Made by a program: the position numbers and the translations under genes
The notes under the pieces: generated by a model
What the model was told of the DNA's origin: nothing
The model's input: only the letters and a program-made list of their open reading frames with translations
The model's database searches: none
Shown here: in pieces, positions 1 through 10,721 of the stretch
Layout of the letters: every line of letters starts with the position of its first letter
Position numbering within the stretch: position 1 is the stretch's first letter
Origin: Salvelinus alpinus
Taxonomy: Eukaryota > Chordata > Actinopteri > Salmoniformes > Salmonidae
Assembly (NCBI RefSeq): GCF_045679555.1
Contig: NC_092092.1
Span: 22,372,969-22,436,968 of the forward strand
Length of the DNA stretch: 64,000 bases
Direction of reading: 5' to 3'

Positions 1-827
1 AAAGACACTGCGTTTAGAACCAAAAATCTCACATTTGGACTCATCAGACCGAAGGACAGATGATTTCCACCGGTCTAATGTCCATTGCTCGTGTTTCTTG
101 GCCCAAGCAGGACTCTGCTTATTATTGGTGTCCTTCAGTGGTGGTTTCTTTGCAGAAATTCGACCATGAAGGCCTGACACTGAAGCATTTATTTGGGCTG
201 CAATTTCTGAGGCTGATAACTCTAATGAACTTATCCTCTACAGCACAGGTAACTCTGGGTCTTCCTTTCCTGTGGTGGTCCTCATGAGAGCCAGTTTCAT
301 CAAAGCGCTTGATGATTTTTGCGACTGCACTTGAAGAAATTGTCAAAGTTCTTGAAATTTTCCGTATTGACTGACCTTCACGTCTTAAAGTAATGGTGAC
401 TGTCGTTTCTCTGCTTATTTGAGCTGTCCTTGACATCTTGGTATTTTACCAAATAGGGCTATCTTCTGTATCCCACCCCTACCTTGTCACAACACAACTG
501 ATTGGCTCAAACGCATTAAGAAGGAAAGAAATTCCACAAATGAACTTTTAATAAGGCACACCTGTCAATTGAGATGGATTCCAGGTGACTACCTCATGAA
601 GCTGGTTGAGAGAATGCCAAGAGTGTGCAAAGTTGTCATCAAGGCAAAGGGTGGCTACTTTGAAGAATCTCAAATATAAAATATTTATTTCATACTTCTT
701 TGTTTTTTGGTTAGTACATGATTCTATATGTGTTCTTTCATAGTTTTGATGTTATCCATATTATTCTACAATGTAGAAAATAGTCAAAATGAATGAGTAG
801 GTGTGTCCAAACTTTTGACTGGTACTG
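1..827 (-). mobile_element. Tc1-like transposon, family A, copy 1 (left part outside window)
   Basis: The right end carries the inverted-repeat tip ending in TTGACTGGTACTG followed by TA, as at both ends of the family A copies at 6324 and 33772. Read on the minus strand, 122-436 encodes the N-terminal DNA-binding part of a Tc1 transposase: MSRTAQISRE, then a helix-turn-helix with IRKISRTLTISSSAVAKIIK and the GRPRVT linker. This frame is not continued by an intact catalytic domain. The element is a degenerate DNA transposon in the 5' flank of the GPCR gene. Its far end lies beyond the window, so full length and target duplication cannot be judged. Confidence 0.85.
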
Positions 828-1370
828 TATGTGAGCCCATAATTTCAACATTAGTGACAAGGAAGTCATTTTTCGGAAGTATTTGCACAATATTTAGTTT
901 GTTGCATTTGTGTGTGGCGGCGGACTGTTCTCACGTTTCATCATTGTCTCAACATACTGGTTTTAAGTCTGATGGACCTAGACATTGTGACTGACCTATA
1001 AAAGTATGGTGGAATATCACAAGTAAGTTTGTTTTTTTATTCTCAAGTAGCTGCCTGTACTACAGCACATCAAGTCTGTGAATATAAAACTAACAGCTTC
1101 TTCACCCAAAATGGTGTATGCATATTATAAGATGTGTCCATGAAGTGTATTATGTTATACGTCAGATGTAATATTCCTGTTGTCATTCTGAAATACAGTG
1201 AAGTAGAAACTTAGTGTGGAGTGGATTAGGTCCGGGATCTTTTAACCACTGTTAATAATGTCATATGATCTCCCTGGCCAATCAGCTATCAAAGACTGAC
1301 AAATGCTGTAGTACAACAAATTGTGCAATGACTTTTGACATCCTGGAGTGGTGGACTTCCTGTCTCGGTA
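828..1370. other. unannotated spacer upstream of GPCR gene
   Basis: No coding region, RNA gene or clear repeat was recognised. The sequence is AT-rich with scattered short ORFs that have no family resemblance. The 3' part leads into the TATTTAAG element near 1369 that may serve the GPCR gene. Confidence 0.4.
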
Positions 1371-1376
1371 TTTAAG
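1368..1376 (+). promoter_or_regulatory. possible TATA-like element of the GPCR gene
   Basis: GTATTTAAGG lies about 190 bp upstream of a good splice donor (CTCCAG then GTAAGACC, near 1559). An acceptor-like TTCTTAGTGTAG sits near 2016. This fits one or more non-coding 5' exons joined to the coding exon at 2107. It is an inference from signals only. Confidence 0.3.
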
Positions 1377-2106
1377 GCTCAGACGTACATGCTGTATTGT
1401 CACTGGGTGTGCACCGTGAGTATCTGTGCCGTTAAAAAAAAAAAAAAAAATACTGGATTTTTTTTTGCATGTTTCTAAGTTGCATTTACACTTCCTGATA
1501 ATTTGTTGATTTGATAGGAGCTACAAGACAAACGCCAATTCATCTAAATTAACCTCCAGGTAAGACCATACTGTAGATTCCACATGGTTGCTAAAGGGCT
1601 ATTTGAATTTTTCTTGTGCTACACATGTTAAACACTGAAATGCGCAGTGATGACTTAGTTTTTCTTATTTTTTTCTATTATATGATATTCATAAAAAATG
1701 TAGTAATGGCTCAATTGATTAGTTAATTGCATAAAAAGAGACGTTTAAGGTATCCTAACATTTACACAATGTAAGAATGTTAATGTCTATAGACATTGCA
1801 CTTTGACAGGTCATTTTGTATTACATGTTCAGTTTTACAAAGAATATACAGAACGTAGAACTATATTGAGCATAATTCCTGTTTCTTTTGAAGGGAAATG
1901 CTTTTAGATTTAGAATAATAATGCATCTCAAAACTAGACCTATTTTAAAGAATCATGACCAGGATCTTAATGTTATAGAGTAAAACACCAGCTATTTCAC
2001 TTTTTTTCTTAGTGTAGGCACAGCAGGAAAATATTAAGGACCTTGAACTTGGAATCTGAAGAACCCTGCCATTCACTAGTTCCTGCAACAACAAGCACCA
2101 TCAAGG

Positions 2107-2961
2107 ATGGAAGCAAGCCTCAACAATATTTCGGACGACATCGCATCAAATAGGACCCTCATTGAAACCATTGTACAGTGGACAACATTCTCCATTGGTT
2201 TTCCTCTGATCTGTCTGTCCATTTATGCCATGTACTTCCTGATCAGAGCTGATCACATCGCTCCAGTCTATGTTATCAACCTTCTTATTGCAGATCTCAT
2301 TCAAATTTGCATGAGGCCAATCATACTGTCTGGTACCTGGCAATTTATAGTAGAATTGATTGAATTCTTTGGTATCAGTGCAAGCATTGGTTTCATGGTA
2401 TGTGTTGCTCTCGAGAGATATCTTATGATTGCATTTCCTCTCTGGTACCGTTTTCGCCGTAACATCAAATTCTCGCTCATAGTGTCCTCTATTATCTGGG
2501 TGTTTCCTTTCATCCAAATCTCCATATTTTACATCACACCGACTTTTGAGATTTCACTTATTTTGTTTGCAGTTAACCTCCTCATACCCTTTCCACTGCT
2601 TGTATTCTTCCTTGTGGGCACGTTGAAAGCTCTGTCCGTCTCCATCTCTGTGCCAGCTGTCGAACAGAGACGGATTATTGGTACCCTGGCCCTTGTGCTG
2701 GGCAATTACACAGTCCTGTTCCTACCCCTCATCATACAATATCTAATATCAGGGGTAACAGGCCAACACAATGTGGTGATTGGGACAATCTTTGAGAGAT
2801 TCAGCCCCCTTGTGGATCCTCTACTCTATGTGTTCATGAGAAAGGGAGCTAAGTACACTCTGGCCTTCCCCTGCTTCGACAAGTTCATGGGTGACCAGGA
2901 GCAGAGTCAGGTCACAAACACTATGACCATGACTGATAGTGGAGTAGAAGGCTCCAGGTAG
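2107..2961 (+). CDS. rhodopsin-class (class A) G-protein coupled receptor, short, fish type
   Basis: A single open frame of 284 residues with seven hydrophobic segments, TM1 starting about residue 24. Class A landmarks are visible. IADLIQ (about 61-66) is the TM2 LAxxD equivalent. ERY at 103-105 closes TM3, in the place of DRY. DPLLY at 237-241 closes TM7, in the place of NPxxY. N-glycosylation sequons are at N7 (NIS) and N15 (NRT). The D/E substitutions and general look recall the GPR4/GPR68/P2Y-like branch, but I cannot name an orthologue. No cysteine is seen at the outer end of TM3 or in extracellular loop 2, so the usual disulfide seems absent. A candidate poly(A) signal AATAAA is at 3660, so the SINE at 3119 would lie in the 3' UTR. 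The length is at the low end for the family, with a short C-tail. Confidence 0.8.
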   Translation: MEASLNNISDDIASNRTLIETIVQWTTFSIGFPLICLSIYAMYFLIRADHIAPVYVINLLIADLIQICMRPIILSGTWQFIVELIEFFGISASIGFMVCVALERYLMIAFPLWYRFRRNIKFSLIVSSIIWVFPFIQISIFYITPTFEISLILFAVNLLIPFPLLVFFLVGTLKALSVSISVPAVEQRRIIGTLALVLGNYTVLFLPLIIQYLISGVTGQHNVVIGTIFERFSPLVDPLLYVFMRKGAKYTLAFPCFDKFMGDQEQSQVTNTMTMTDSGVEGSR

Positions 2962-3118
2962 GACAGATCCAAGATAATGGACTGTATCTGTATGATTCAC
3001 TATGTATAACTCCTATCAACTCCTTAAAATTATCGGATTGAAACGTCAAAAAAGCGGTGAATTGAGAGCTTTAACAGTGTGCGGCCTTGTTCTTTTCTTT
3101 GTTAAAATTATACCTTAC

Positions 3119-3483
3119 GGGCCTCCCGAGTGGCGCAGTGGTCTAAGGCACTGCATCGCAGTGCTTTAGGCGTCACTACAGACCCGGGTTTGACTCCAGG
3201 CTGTGTCATAACCGGCCGTGACCGGGAGTCTCCCATGGGGCGGCACACAATTGTCCCAGCATTGTCCGGGTTAGGAGAGGGTTTGGCCAGGGGGGATTTA
3301 CATGGCTCATCACGCTCTAGTGACTCCTTGTGGCGGCCCGGGCGCCTGCTCGCTGACTTCGGGAGCCAGTGAACGGTGTTTCCTCCGACACATTGGTGCA
3401 GCTGGCTTCCGGGTTAAGCTGGTGGGTGTTAAGGAGTGCGGGTTATGTTTCACGAAATTGGGGAGGAAAAAGGAGGTAAAAAA
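3119..3483 (+). repeat. tRNA-derived SINE (salmonid SlmI/SmaI-like)
   Basis: The head has RNA polymerase III box A (GTGGCGCAGTGGTCTAAGG) and box B-like GGGTTTGACTCC. It is followed by the salmonid core with GTCCGGGTTAG and CTGGCTTCCGGGTTA, then an A-rich tail. The second copy at 43076 shares the whole layout and is better preserved. It lies between the GPCR stop codon and the candidate poly(A) signal at 3660, so it is probably transcribed in that gene's 3' UTR. Confidence 0.8.
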
Positions 3484-3659
3484 ATTAAAATAAACCTACT
3501 TTACTTTTATTGTTGTAGTTAAAATGTGAAGATTACATGCCTTGCTTTTTAATATACAATGCATAACATACTGTATTGTACACAGCCCTATTCTGCATTG
3601 CACTATCTTTGTTGGGCTTGTATTGCCGCTTTTCAGAAAAATATGGACTTCTTTCCTTC

Positions 3660-3665
3660 AATAAA
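3660..3665 (+). terminator. candidate poly(A) signal of the GPCR gene
   Basis: AATAAA in a TCAATAAATTG context, about 700 bp after the stop codon and followed by a T/C-rich stretch. It is the last plus-strand signal before the lhb 3' end. Confidence 0.4.
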
Positions 3666-3771
3666 TTGATCATGTGGATATTTGAGATTGCTCTTTCTCC
3701 TCTTTTGTTCCCATTCTCTCCCGGAGTCCCTCTAAAAAGAGGACACTGAAAGTGGTCAGAGTTAGAGCCAG

Positions 3772-3777
3772 TTTATT
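3772..3777 (-). terminator. lhb: candidate poly(A) signal of lhb
   Basis: AATAAA on the minus strand (TTTATT on plus), about 175 bp past the lhb stop codon. With the signal at 3660 it suggests that the GPCR and lhb genes converge with barely 100 bp between their 3' ends. Confidence 0.5.
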
Positions 3778-3949
3778 CAGATCCCAATATGAGTACAAGT
3801 ACATTCACATACAACCTACAAGCCCATGTCTGTAGTACCTATGAAATTTTAGTTCAGTTTGAGTTCCCCATACATTGGGCCTACATGTCATAGCATGGGC
3901 GTGTGTAATATAACATGTCATTACATAGGCAGGCATGTTGGCTGACATG

Positions 3950-4582
3950 TCACCACATGTCACCATCCGTTAGTACTCTTTGGGTAATGCAGAAGTCTGG
4001 CTGCAGGCTCTCGATGGTACAGTCAGAAGTGTCCATGTTACAGAGGCTGCAGTCACAGCTCAGAGCCACAGGGTAGGTGACATGAGGGTCCACCCAAGGG
4101 GGACAGTCAGGTAGGCGGATCGTTTCATAGCGGACGTCCCGGTAGGTGCACACATGCTGGTACACGGTGGAAAATGGGCTCTTGAAAACCGGCTCCTGGT
4201 AAATAAATACACAGGAGGAAAGGTAAATGTAGATCAATGTTTTCTTTTGTTTTTACACATTAGGGTTGTTTCTAGTATTTGATACGCAATTATGAAGAAC
4301 ACAGTGACAATTTAAGGAAGTTATGGCCTAGCTAAATAAGATAATACTAACCACTGCATAGTACATTCAGATGATACTAAGCCACTGTATACATTGTACC
4401 TTGGTGACGCAGTGGCCACTGCAGATAGGGGTTTGAATGACTAAGCACGTTGGGCAGCCTTCCTTCTCCAGAGACACAGTCTGGTTGATGGGCTGACAGG
4501 GCTGCATGAGAGACCCCTCAATGGGTTCCAGGAGAATGCACAGGAACAGGGAGATCAAGGTGCCTACATGAAGACCTAACAT
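3950..4582 (-). CDS. lhb: luteinizing hormone / gonadotropin-II beta subunit
   Basis: Secreted pituitary hormone subunit that pairs with the common glycoprotein alpha chain and drives final gamete maturation. Coding exons are 4582-4400 (61 codons, starting [15 protein letters not shown]) and 4195-3950 (81 codons plus stop), joined in phase after ...GHCVTK before EPVFKS. The total is 142 residues, the usual length. Residues 1-23 are the signal peptide and the mature chain begins SLMQPC. It has 12 mature cysteines, one N-glycosylation site (NQT at 33-35), the CSGHC and SCDCSLC knot motifs and the C-terminus RVLTDGDMW. An upstream non-coding exon ends at a donor near 4723. The sequence matches salmon LH-beta as I remember it. 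The gene looks intact. Confidence 0.97.
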
Positions 4583-4780
4583 CCTGAAAGAGAGCCTAAG
4601 TGAAAACAAATGATTTTCTCTGGCATTAGAAATGGTACAGTGTAAAGTGCTTATTATTTGCAAATTGTTGTAATAACTATATATAACAGTAAGAGAAGTC
4701 TGATCAATACAGATAGGTTTACCTGAAGGACTCAACGGGTTCAGCAGAAAGTTGTGTCCTGATGGGCAGTGTGTTTGGGC

Positions 4781-4787
4781 ATTTATA
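4781..4787 (-). promoter_or_regulatory. lhb: TATA box of lhb
   Basis: TATAAAT on the minus strand, about 60 bp upstream of the donor (CAG then GTAAAC, near 4723) that ends the short non-coding first exon. Farther upstream, TTCAAGGTT (minus, near 4851-4859) and TCAAGGTCC (plus, near 5093) resemble SF-1 half sites. SF-1 is a known regulator of LH-beta genes. The TATA box is seen directly; the SF-1 assignments are inference. Confidence 0.6.
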
Positions 4788-5530
4788 CAGTGGAGGAGGC
4801 TAGTATCCAGGGTTGGATGCTCAGCTCATGATTTCTCCCCCTTCACAACAACCTTGAATAGAATCCCATGTTGGTAACAGAATGGATTACTTTGACACAA
4901 TGACTTCCTCCTGACCTCTACTTTGCACAGTTTAGACTTCTGCATGTGGACGATGACATTGCATCAAAATAATAATTAATTAGACACCCTAATCCCTCAA
5001 GAGTTGATGGCTTTATAGGGTCAGATTGACATAATTGTCATAGATTTGGATCCCCGGAAGGACATGTTTTGATGCTAATGCTGCACATGTTATCAAGGTC
5101 CAAGCAAGTACATTTTGTTGAGATAGAATTTCATTGACAGGATTAACGCTATTAATCACACACTTGTTCATTGGTACAACTGGGGTAGTCATTTTAGTTA
5201 TTCTGTGAATAGCCCACTGTTGGATACTGCTCAAGATTTTGGTAAAACATGCTATAACAGTTTGAAAGAATTATGACATATAAAAAAAACTGTCAATATG
5301 TCAAATACATTTTTGAAAGCATAGCTTATTTTTCAATAAATAATTCTGTGTCAGCAATACTTGGAGAAAATCTTCCCGGAACACAAAAGCTTTTGACCAC
5401 TGTTTCCTTTTATGAACTCGTGGGTTAATTTCTAACGAACCTGCTAGTACGCATGCTCAGTGTATAGTGTGATTACGAAAGTAAGTACAGGCGATGCTGA
5501 AGTTAAATTCCCCATAACAGGGTCAATCTA

Positions 5531-5541
5531 ATGCCATAATG
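5531..5541 (+). promoter_or_regulatory. cox20: two-codon upstream ORF overlapping the cox20 start codon
   Basis: The leader reads ATGCCATAATGG. An upstream ATG-CCA-TAA ends in a stop whose last A is the first base of the cox20 ATG (TAATG overlap). This stop-start arrangement could allow reinitiation or leaky scanning. It applies only if the transcript starts upstream of 5531, which cannot be seen here. Confidence 0.45.
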
Positions 5542-8500
5542 GCCGGTGAAGAGGAGAGTGACAAAAATAAGGTAAGTGTCCTAGACAATGCCATTCAGAA
5601 AACATTGTCTGTGACAATGCTAATTTAGCTAGCAGCAACTCAGTTGTTGAAGGTCAAGAATATTATTGGTGGTGATGTCGCTACAGCAGTTGTCTAGTTT
5701 GCTTAAGTAGGTAGCTAGCTAACGGTAGTGTGCTATAGCTGATTATGTGTTTCTTCATTAAATTTTGAACTAGCTAGTTACCACTCTTTCGTGTCTGCTA
5801 GCTAACAGTATGAATGTAATATCATGTGATGCTTGATACAAGATATAAACCGTGATTAATTGTATCTCAGTAATTCTCTGCTTATTCTCTGTGTAGTTTC
5901 ATCTCCCATAATGTGTTTCATGTACCGTATGCCATTTAGGGTTTCAAGCTGCTGGGTATTCTGGACGTTCAAAACACACCTTGTGCCAGAGAGGCTCTTC
6001 TACATGGATCTGGGGGATCCCTGGCTGCTGGCCTTTTGCACTTTTTGGCCACAAGTAAGTTTGCTTTTCCTGCAGATTCACTGGCATACATCAATGATTT
6101 GTTTGTGTAATCTCAGAACCCATAACCTAATCTCGTGCCAGATACATGTAACTCTGTCTCGAGCGATTTGTTTGGGTGAAATCTAATCTACTGTCCATTA
6201 ATATGAGCATAGTAAGAATATTATTTTACTTCTGTCATAGGTTTCTCCATAGATGATATATTATATTGACAAGATAGCCGAGTGACTGCTCTAACAATGG
6301 AAGTTGCCTCGTGCATCCACATACAGTACCAGTCAAAAGTTTGTACACACCTACTCATTCAAGGTTTTCATATTTTTTTTAAACTATTTTCTACATTTTA
6401 GAATAATAGTAAAGACATCAAAACTATGAAATAACACATATGGAATCATGTAACAACCCAAAAAGTGTTAAAACAATTAAAAAATAATTGTATGTCTGCG
6501 TTTCTTCAAAGTAGCCACCCTTTGCCTTGATGACAGCTTTGCACACTCTTGGCATTCTATCAACCTGCTTCATGAGGTAGTCACCTGGAATGCATTTCAA
6601 TTAACAGGTGTGCCTTGTCAAAAGTTAATTGGTGGAATTTCTTTCCTTTTTAATGTGTTTGAGCCAATCAGTTGTGTTGTGACAATGTAGGGGGGGGTAT
6701 ACAGAAGATAGCCCTATTTGGTAAAAGACCAAGTCCATATTATGGCAAGAACAACTCAAATAAGCAAAGAGAAACGACAGTCCATCATTACTTTAAGACA
6801 TGAACGTCAGTCAAGAACTGCACTCTTCAAGTGCTGTCGCAAAAAACATCAAGCGCTATGATGAATCTGGCTCTCATGAGGACCGCCACAGGAATGGAAG
6901 ACCCAGAGTTACTTCTGCTGCAGAGGATAAGTTCATTGGAGTTAACTGCACCTCAGATTGCAGCCCAAATAAATGCTTCACAGAGTTCAAGTGGCAGACA
7001 CATCTAAACATCAACTGTTCAGAGGAGACTGTGTGAATCAGACCTTCATGGTCAAGTTGCTGCAAAGAAACCACTACTAAAGAACGCCAATAAGAAGACG
7101 ACTTCCTTGCGCCAAAGAAACACGAGCAATGGACATTAGACTGGTGGAAATCTGTCCTTTGGACTGATGAGTCCAAATTTGAGATTTTTGGTTCCAACCC
7201 CTGTGTCTTTGTGAGACGCGGAGTAGGTGAACGGATGATCTCTGCATGTGTAGTTCCCACGATGAAGCATGTAGGTGTGATGGTGTGGGGGTGCTTTGCT
7301 GGTGACAGTGTCTGAAATGTATTTAGAATTCAAGGCACACTTAACCAGCATGGCTACCACAGCATTCTGCAGCGATACGCCATTCCATCTGGTTTGCGCT
7401 TAGTCCCACTATCATTTGTTTTTCAACAGGACAATGACCCAACACACCTCCAGGCTGTGTAAGGGCTATTTGACCAAGAAGGAGAGTGATTAAGTGCTGC
7501 ATCAGATGACCTGGCCTCCACAATCACCCGACCTCAACCTAATTGAGATGGGATGAGTTGGACCGCAGATGAAGGAAAAGCAGCCAACCAAATGCTCAAC
7601 ATGTGGAAACTCCTTCAAAACTGTTGGAAAAGCATTCCAGGTGAAGCTGGTTGAGTAAAATGCCAAGAGTGTGCAAAGCTGTCATCGAGCTATTTGAAGA
7701 ATCTAAAATATATTTTGATATGTTGAACACTTTTTTTTGGTTACTACGTGATTCTATATGTGTTCTTTCATAGTTTTGAAGTCTTCACTATTATTCTACA
7801 ATGTAGAAAATAGTAAAAATAAAGAAAAAACCTTGAATGAGTAGGTGTGTCAACTTTTGACTGGTATTATGAAACTTATTTTCAATCAAATAAGCCTCAT
7901 GTAATTCAACACTCTCTCATAGACCTCCAAACAAAAAAGGGCTTGTCTCACGAGGACAGATTTTGGGCAGAGTAAATCCTCTCCTTCACCTCTTCCTCTG
8001 TGGCTTCTCACAGTATTTCTCCATTTCTTACACATGCCTTTAATTTGTCATTCACAGGTCGAGTGAAGCGGTCCTTTGACATAGGTTTTGCAGGATTCAT
8101 GCTTACCACACTGGGATCATGGTAGGTTTTGAAGTCCGTGTTGATGATTTATAAGCTTAGCCTACTTGTTGGCTAGTTGATGTCCATTAAAAGCGAGAAT
8201 CCTTATTTGCTACATCCATTTTTGGACTTACAAATGAATGATATAGACCCACTGATTCTTGAAATATAAGATTGTTTACAGACATTGGACTAAAACAATG
8301 TAAACACACTGTATAGCCTCAAAACATGGTTAAAACTACTTTTGCTGTCCTTGCATCCATTGCGCTGTCTGTGAATTTGAGAGTGGTTACTTTTCTCCAG
8401 GCCCATCCCTCAGCTTTTTACCAAAACACAGGCGGGGTGACCACTTTTTATTATTGTCTCATTTTAGAATATTTATTCAGCATATTCATGAGATGTTCTC

Positions 8501-8833
8501 ATCTATTTGTGTAGTACTACAACCCCTATGCAGCCTATACCCCTATGCAGCCTATACCCCTATGCAGCCAATACAGCCTACACCCCTATGAAGCATATAC
8601 CCCTATACAGCCTAAACCCCTATGCAGGTCCTTATGTATTAACCAGCCCTTTACACTGATGGTCTATTTCTGCTGGCGCTCTCAGGTTCTACTGTAGAAT
8701 TACCAATGCCCAGCTCCGTATGCAGCAAAGGTTGATCCAGGATGGCATCAAGAACAAGGTCATGTATGAAGGCACAAGTTTGGACACCGTCAGTAAACCA
8801 AAAAAGCAGGAGCCTTGCCCTTCATGTCCTTGA
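5539..8833 (+). CDS. cox20: cytochrome c oxidase assembly factor COX20 (FAM36A)
   Basis: Inner mitochondrial membrane chaperone that stabilises newly made COX2 during complex IV assembly. Coding exons are 5539-5571 ([11 protein letters not shown]), 5940-6054, 8058-8121 and 8686-8833. Together they give 360 nt, 119 residues plus stop, against about 118 in human. Family landmarks are [30 protein letters not shown] and the end of the second membrane helix GSWFYCR, then [10 protein letters not shown]. Two membrane segments sit near residues 36-50 and 58-76. All junctions are GT-AG and phases agree. Intron 2 is swollen by a Tc1 element (6324-7868) and intron 3 by a dispersed repeat. A poly(A) signal AATAAA is at 9058. 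The gene is head to head with lhb. Confidence 0.93.
6324..7868 (+). mobile_element. Tc1-like transposon, family A, copy 2, full length
   Basis: Inverted repeats start CAGTACCAGTCAAAAGTTTG and end TTTTGACTGGTATT, with a TA at the left edge. Between them lies a ~1.5 kb decayed transposase in plus orientation. Recognisable pieces include the N-terminal helix-turn-helix around 6800-6900 with [12 protein letters not shown], the GLMSIAR-type segment near 7130 and the DDE end around 7430-7560. Several stops and frameshifts make it inactive. It lies wholly within cox20 intron 2, in the sense orientation. Confidence 0.9.
8190..8468 (+). repeat. dispersed repeat R1, copy 1
   Basis: Shares long blocks with 19370-19737 and with the split copy at 30893-37084, for example CATCCATTTTTGGACTTA, CCTCAAAACATGGTTAAAAC and AATTTGAGAGTGGTTAC. 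The better copies have ends resembling AAAGCTAGAATC and its complement, so R1 is probably a non-autonomous DNA transposon about 360 bp long. The family name was not recognised. It lies in cox20 intron 3. Confidence 0.7.
8521..8632 (+). repeat. imperfect ~18-bp minisatellite
   Basis: About six tandem units built on ACCCCTATGCAGCCTAT, in cox20 intron 3 roughly 50 bp before the exon 4 acceptor region. The units are diverged (AAGCAT, ACAGCC variants). No coding role. Confidence 0.7.
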
Positions 8834-9057
8834 AATGATTACATGATCCTGTCATCAAATCATTGATTCTTTCACACACCCTTGACTGCAGTTCACAATG
8901 TCCACAGCCTTTAAATGTTCTTCTATTTTTCTGTCTTATTGGATCATGTTGTCAGGCATGATTTGTTATTTCTATGTAAAATATTCTGTAACAAGTGTTT
9001 TTGTGCTCAATGGTGGATCTATTCATAATTATTTAAGAGATGATTGGTTGTGCGCTG

Positions 9058-9063
9058 AATAAA
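9058..9063 (+). terminator. cox20: candidate poly(A) signal of cox20
   Basis: AATAAA within GCTGAATAAATATTG, about 225 bp after the stop codon. It is the first good signal downstream. Confidence 0.55.
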
Positions 9064-9064
9064 T

Positions 9065-10608
9065 ATTGATTGACTTTCTGTACAGTGTTATGCCTTTTGG
9101 TAGGCCGTCATTGTAAATTAGAATGTCTTCTTAACTGACTTACCTAGTTAAATAAAAATGAATGTGAACTAAAGAGTACTGCAATAGTCTACTACCGTAT
9201 CACCAGATGGCCACTAGATGGCAATCTGCATCATATCATACCACGGCACTGTAGTAAATCTTCCACACCTCACTGTCTCTCATCCAGCCTTCCTCTCATT
9301 CACTCCAGTACAAATGTGTATGTGTGTGTTCTGGGTCTTTAGGTCTGACACAAAGCCACAGCGGAGAACTAGTCCTCGGTCTCCTGTCCTTCTCTCACTC
9401 CTGTTGCCTCTTACGAGACATGCATTTCCTCTGACTGCAAACTGTGTGCATGTCTTAGCCCCTAGTCACGGTGTGACAAAGGCCACCTCCACAAACTCCC
9501 AACACACAGGTGCTGCATCAGTGATGACAGTATGGGTGTCTCGATAGCTCACTGGCCCCTCCATCTAGGTCCAACTCATAGCAAAAGTAAAACAATGTAA
9601 GTTCATATTATCTGCCTCTACCCTGCATTGGCCCTGTGCTGCCACATAATGGGCCTCTTAGATGGCCTTGATCTTAAAGTGTGCAGCATTGTCGAGGGCC
9701 AATATTACATTCAGCTTACTAAGCAACTTGTGGATAGTTTGTCCCAACGGTCGGTAAATGTCAGTCTGCAGCAGCCAGCCAGTGAACTGTTTACAGAAGT
9801 ATTTATTTGTAAAATAAAGACGCAAAAACAATATTAGATGTCAAAATAGACTTTAATGTGTTTACAATTAATTGTACATGGTACTTGATACGTATTTGGA
9901 CTATCAAATATCACTTTTCAGTTAATGACAAATATTTAAAGAAATATCTCAAATAGACCACTCATATTTACATTTGGTATTTCATTTTACTTGATCAAGA
10001 TTATTCTATATATAGCTATACAGCTTACTATGTGCAGTCCAGGAAGGGAGTAATTACATTAGAAATAAGTCTTATGATATATTAATAAAACTATAAATAA
10101 GAATAGCAAGATATGTTCTTTCCTTTTTTAAACATGACCAGATGGCACAAGAAATAGCTTTATAGACAGTTCTGCAACTATCAAAAGCTCCTCAGACAGG
10201 TGTTAAACAGTATGAAACGCACAGTAACAGTACCATCTTGATCGGCTTATTCTGAGTAATTCTGACCAGTGACCTCCATGCATTGCTTAACACTATATCA
10301 TGAAAAACTGCACAATATGCTGTACGACACATAGCCTAGGAGAAACCCTGGTCTCATACTGTATGTGCTGTTGCCAACTCTTCGGTCATGCCATACATGT
10401 TTAGTATGACAATGAAGGAATACAGAGAGGAGTTAGCAAGAGCACACACAGATTGTTCCACCAGGCTACAAAGGTACATTTTACAATCACAAAGAGAAGC
10501 TGCTCTATGGTTTCAGCTCCTGGCAGCAAGAAATTAAGGAATGAAGATCCAGAGATGCATGCTCCTTCGTCCTCTCACAAACAAATATTGTTATTTTGAT
10601 ATTGGCCA
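9065..10608. other. spacer between cox20 and the membrane-protein gene
   Basis: No gene recognised. The piece ACTTACCTAGTTAAATAAAA near 9135 is a common salmonid repeat tail. 9838-10100 is AT-rich. The right part is probably the 3' UTR of the minus-strand gene that ends at 10722, but I could not fix its poly(A) site. Confidence 0.4.
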
Positions 10609-10721
10609 GGATTCAATCCGGACTGCGGAAGATCTGCGTTGAATGCGATATCTGTGACCGCGTTAACATTAGCTTAAAATGGTGCATTGCCAGAAAGGAG
10701 TTATCCAATTGAATCCTGCCC
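10609..10721. repeat. small palindromic element (ATTCAATC family)
   Basis: The left end CCAGGATTCAATCCGGACTG and the right end CAATTGAATCCTGCCC are inverted repeats. The internal GCGTT/AACGC pieces resemble the elements at 12382, 13695 and 20827. A non-autonomous DNA element is likely. It abuts the stop codon of the membrane-protein gene. Confidence 0.5.
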
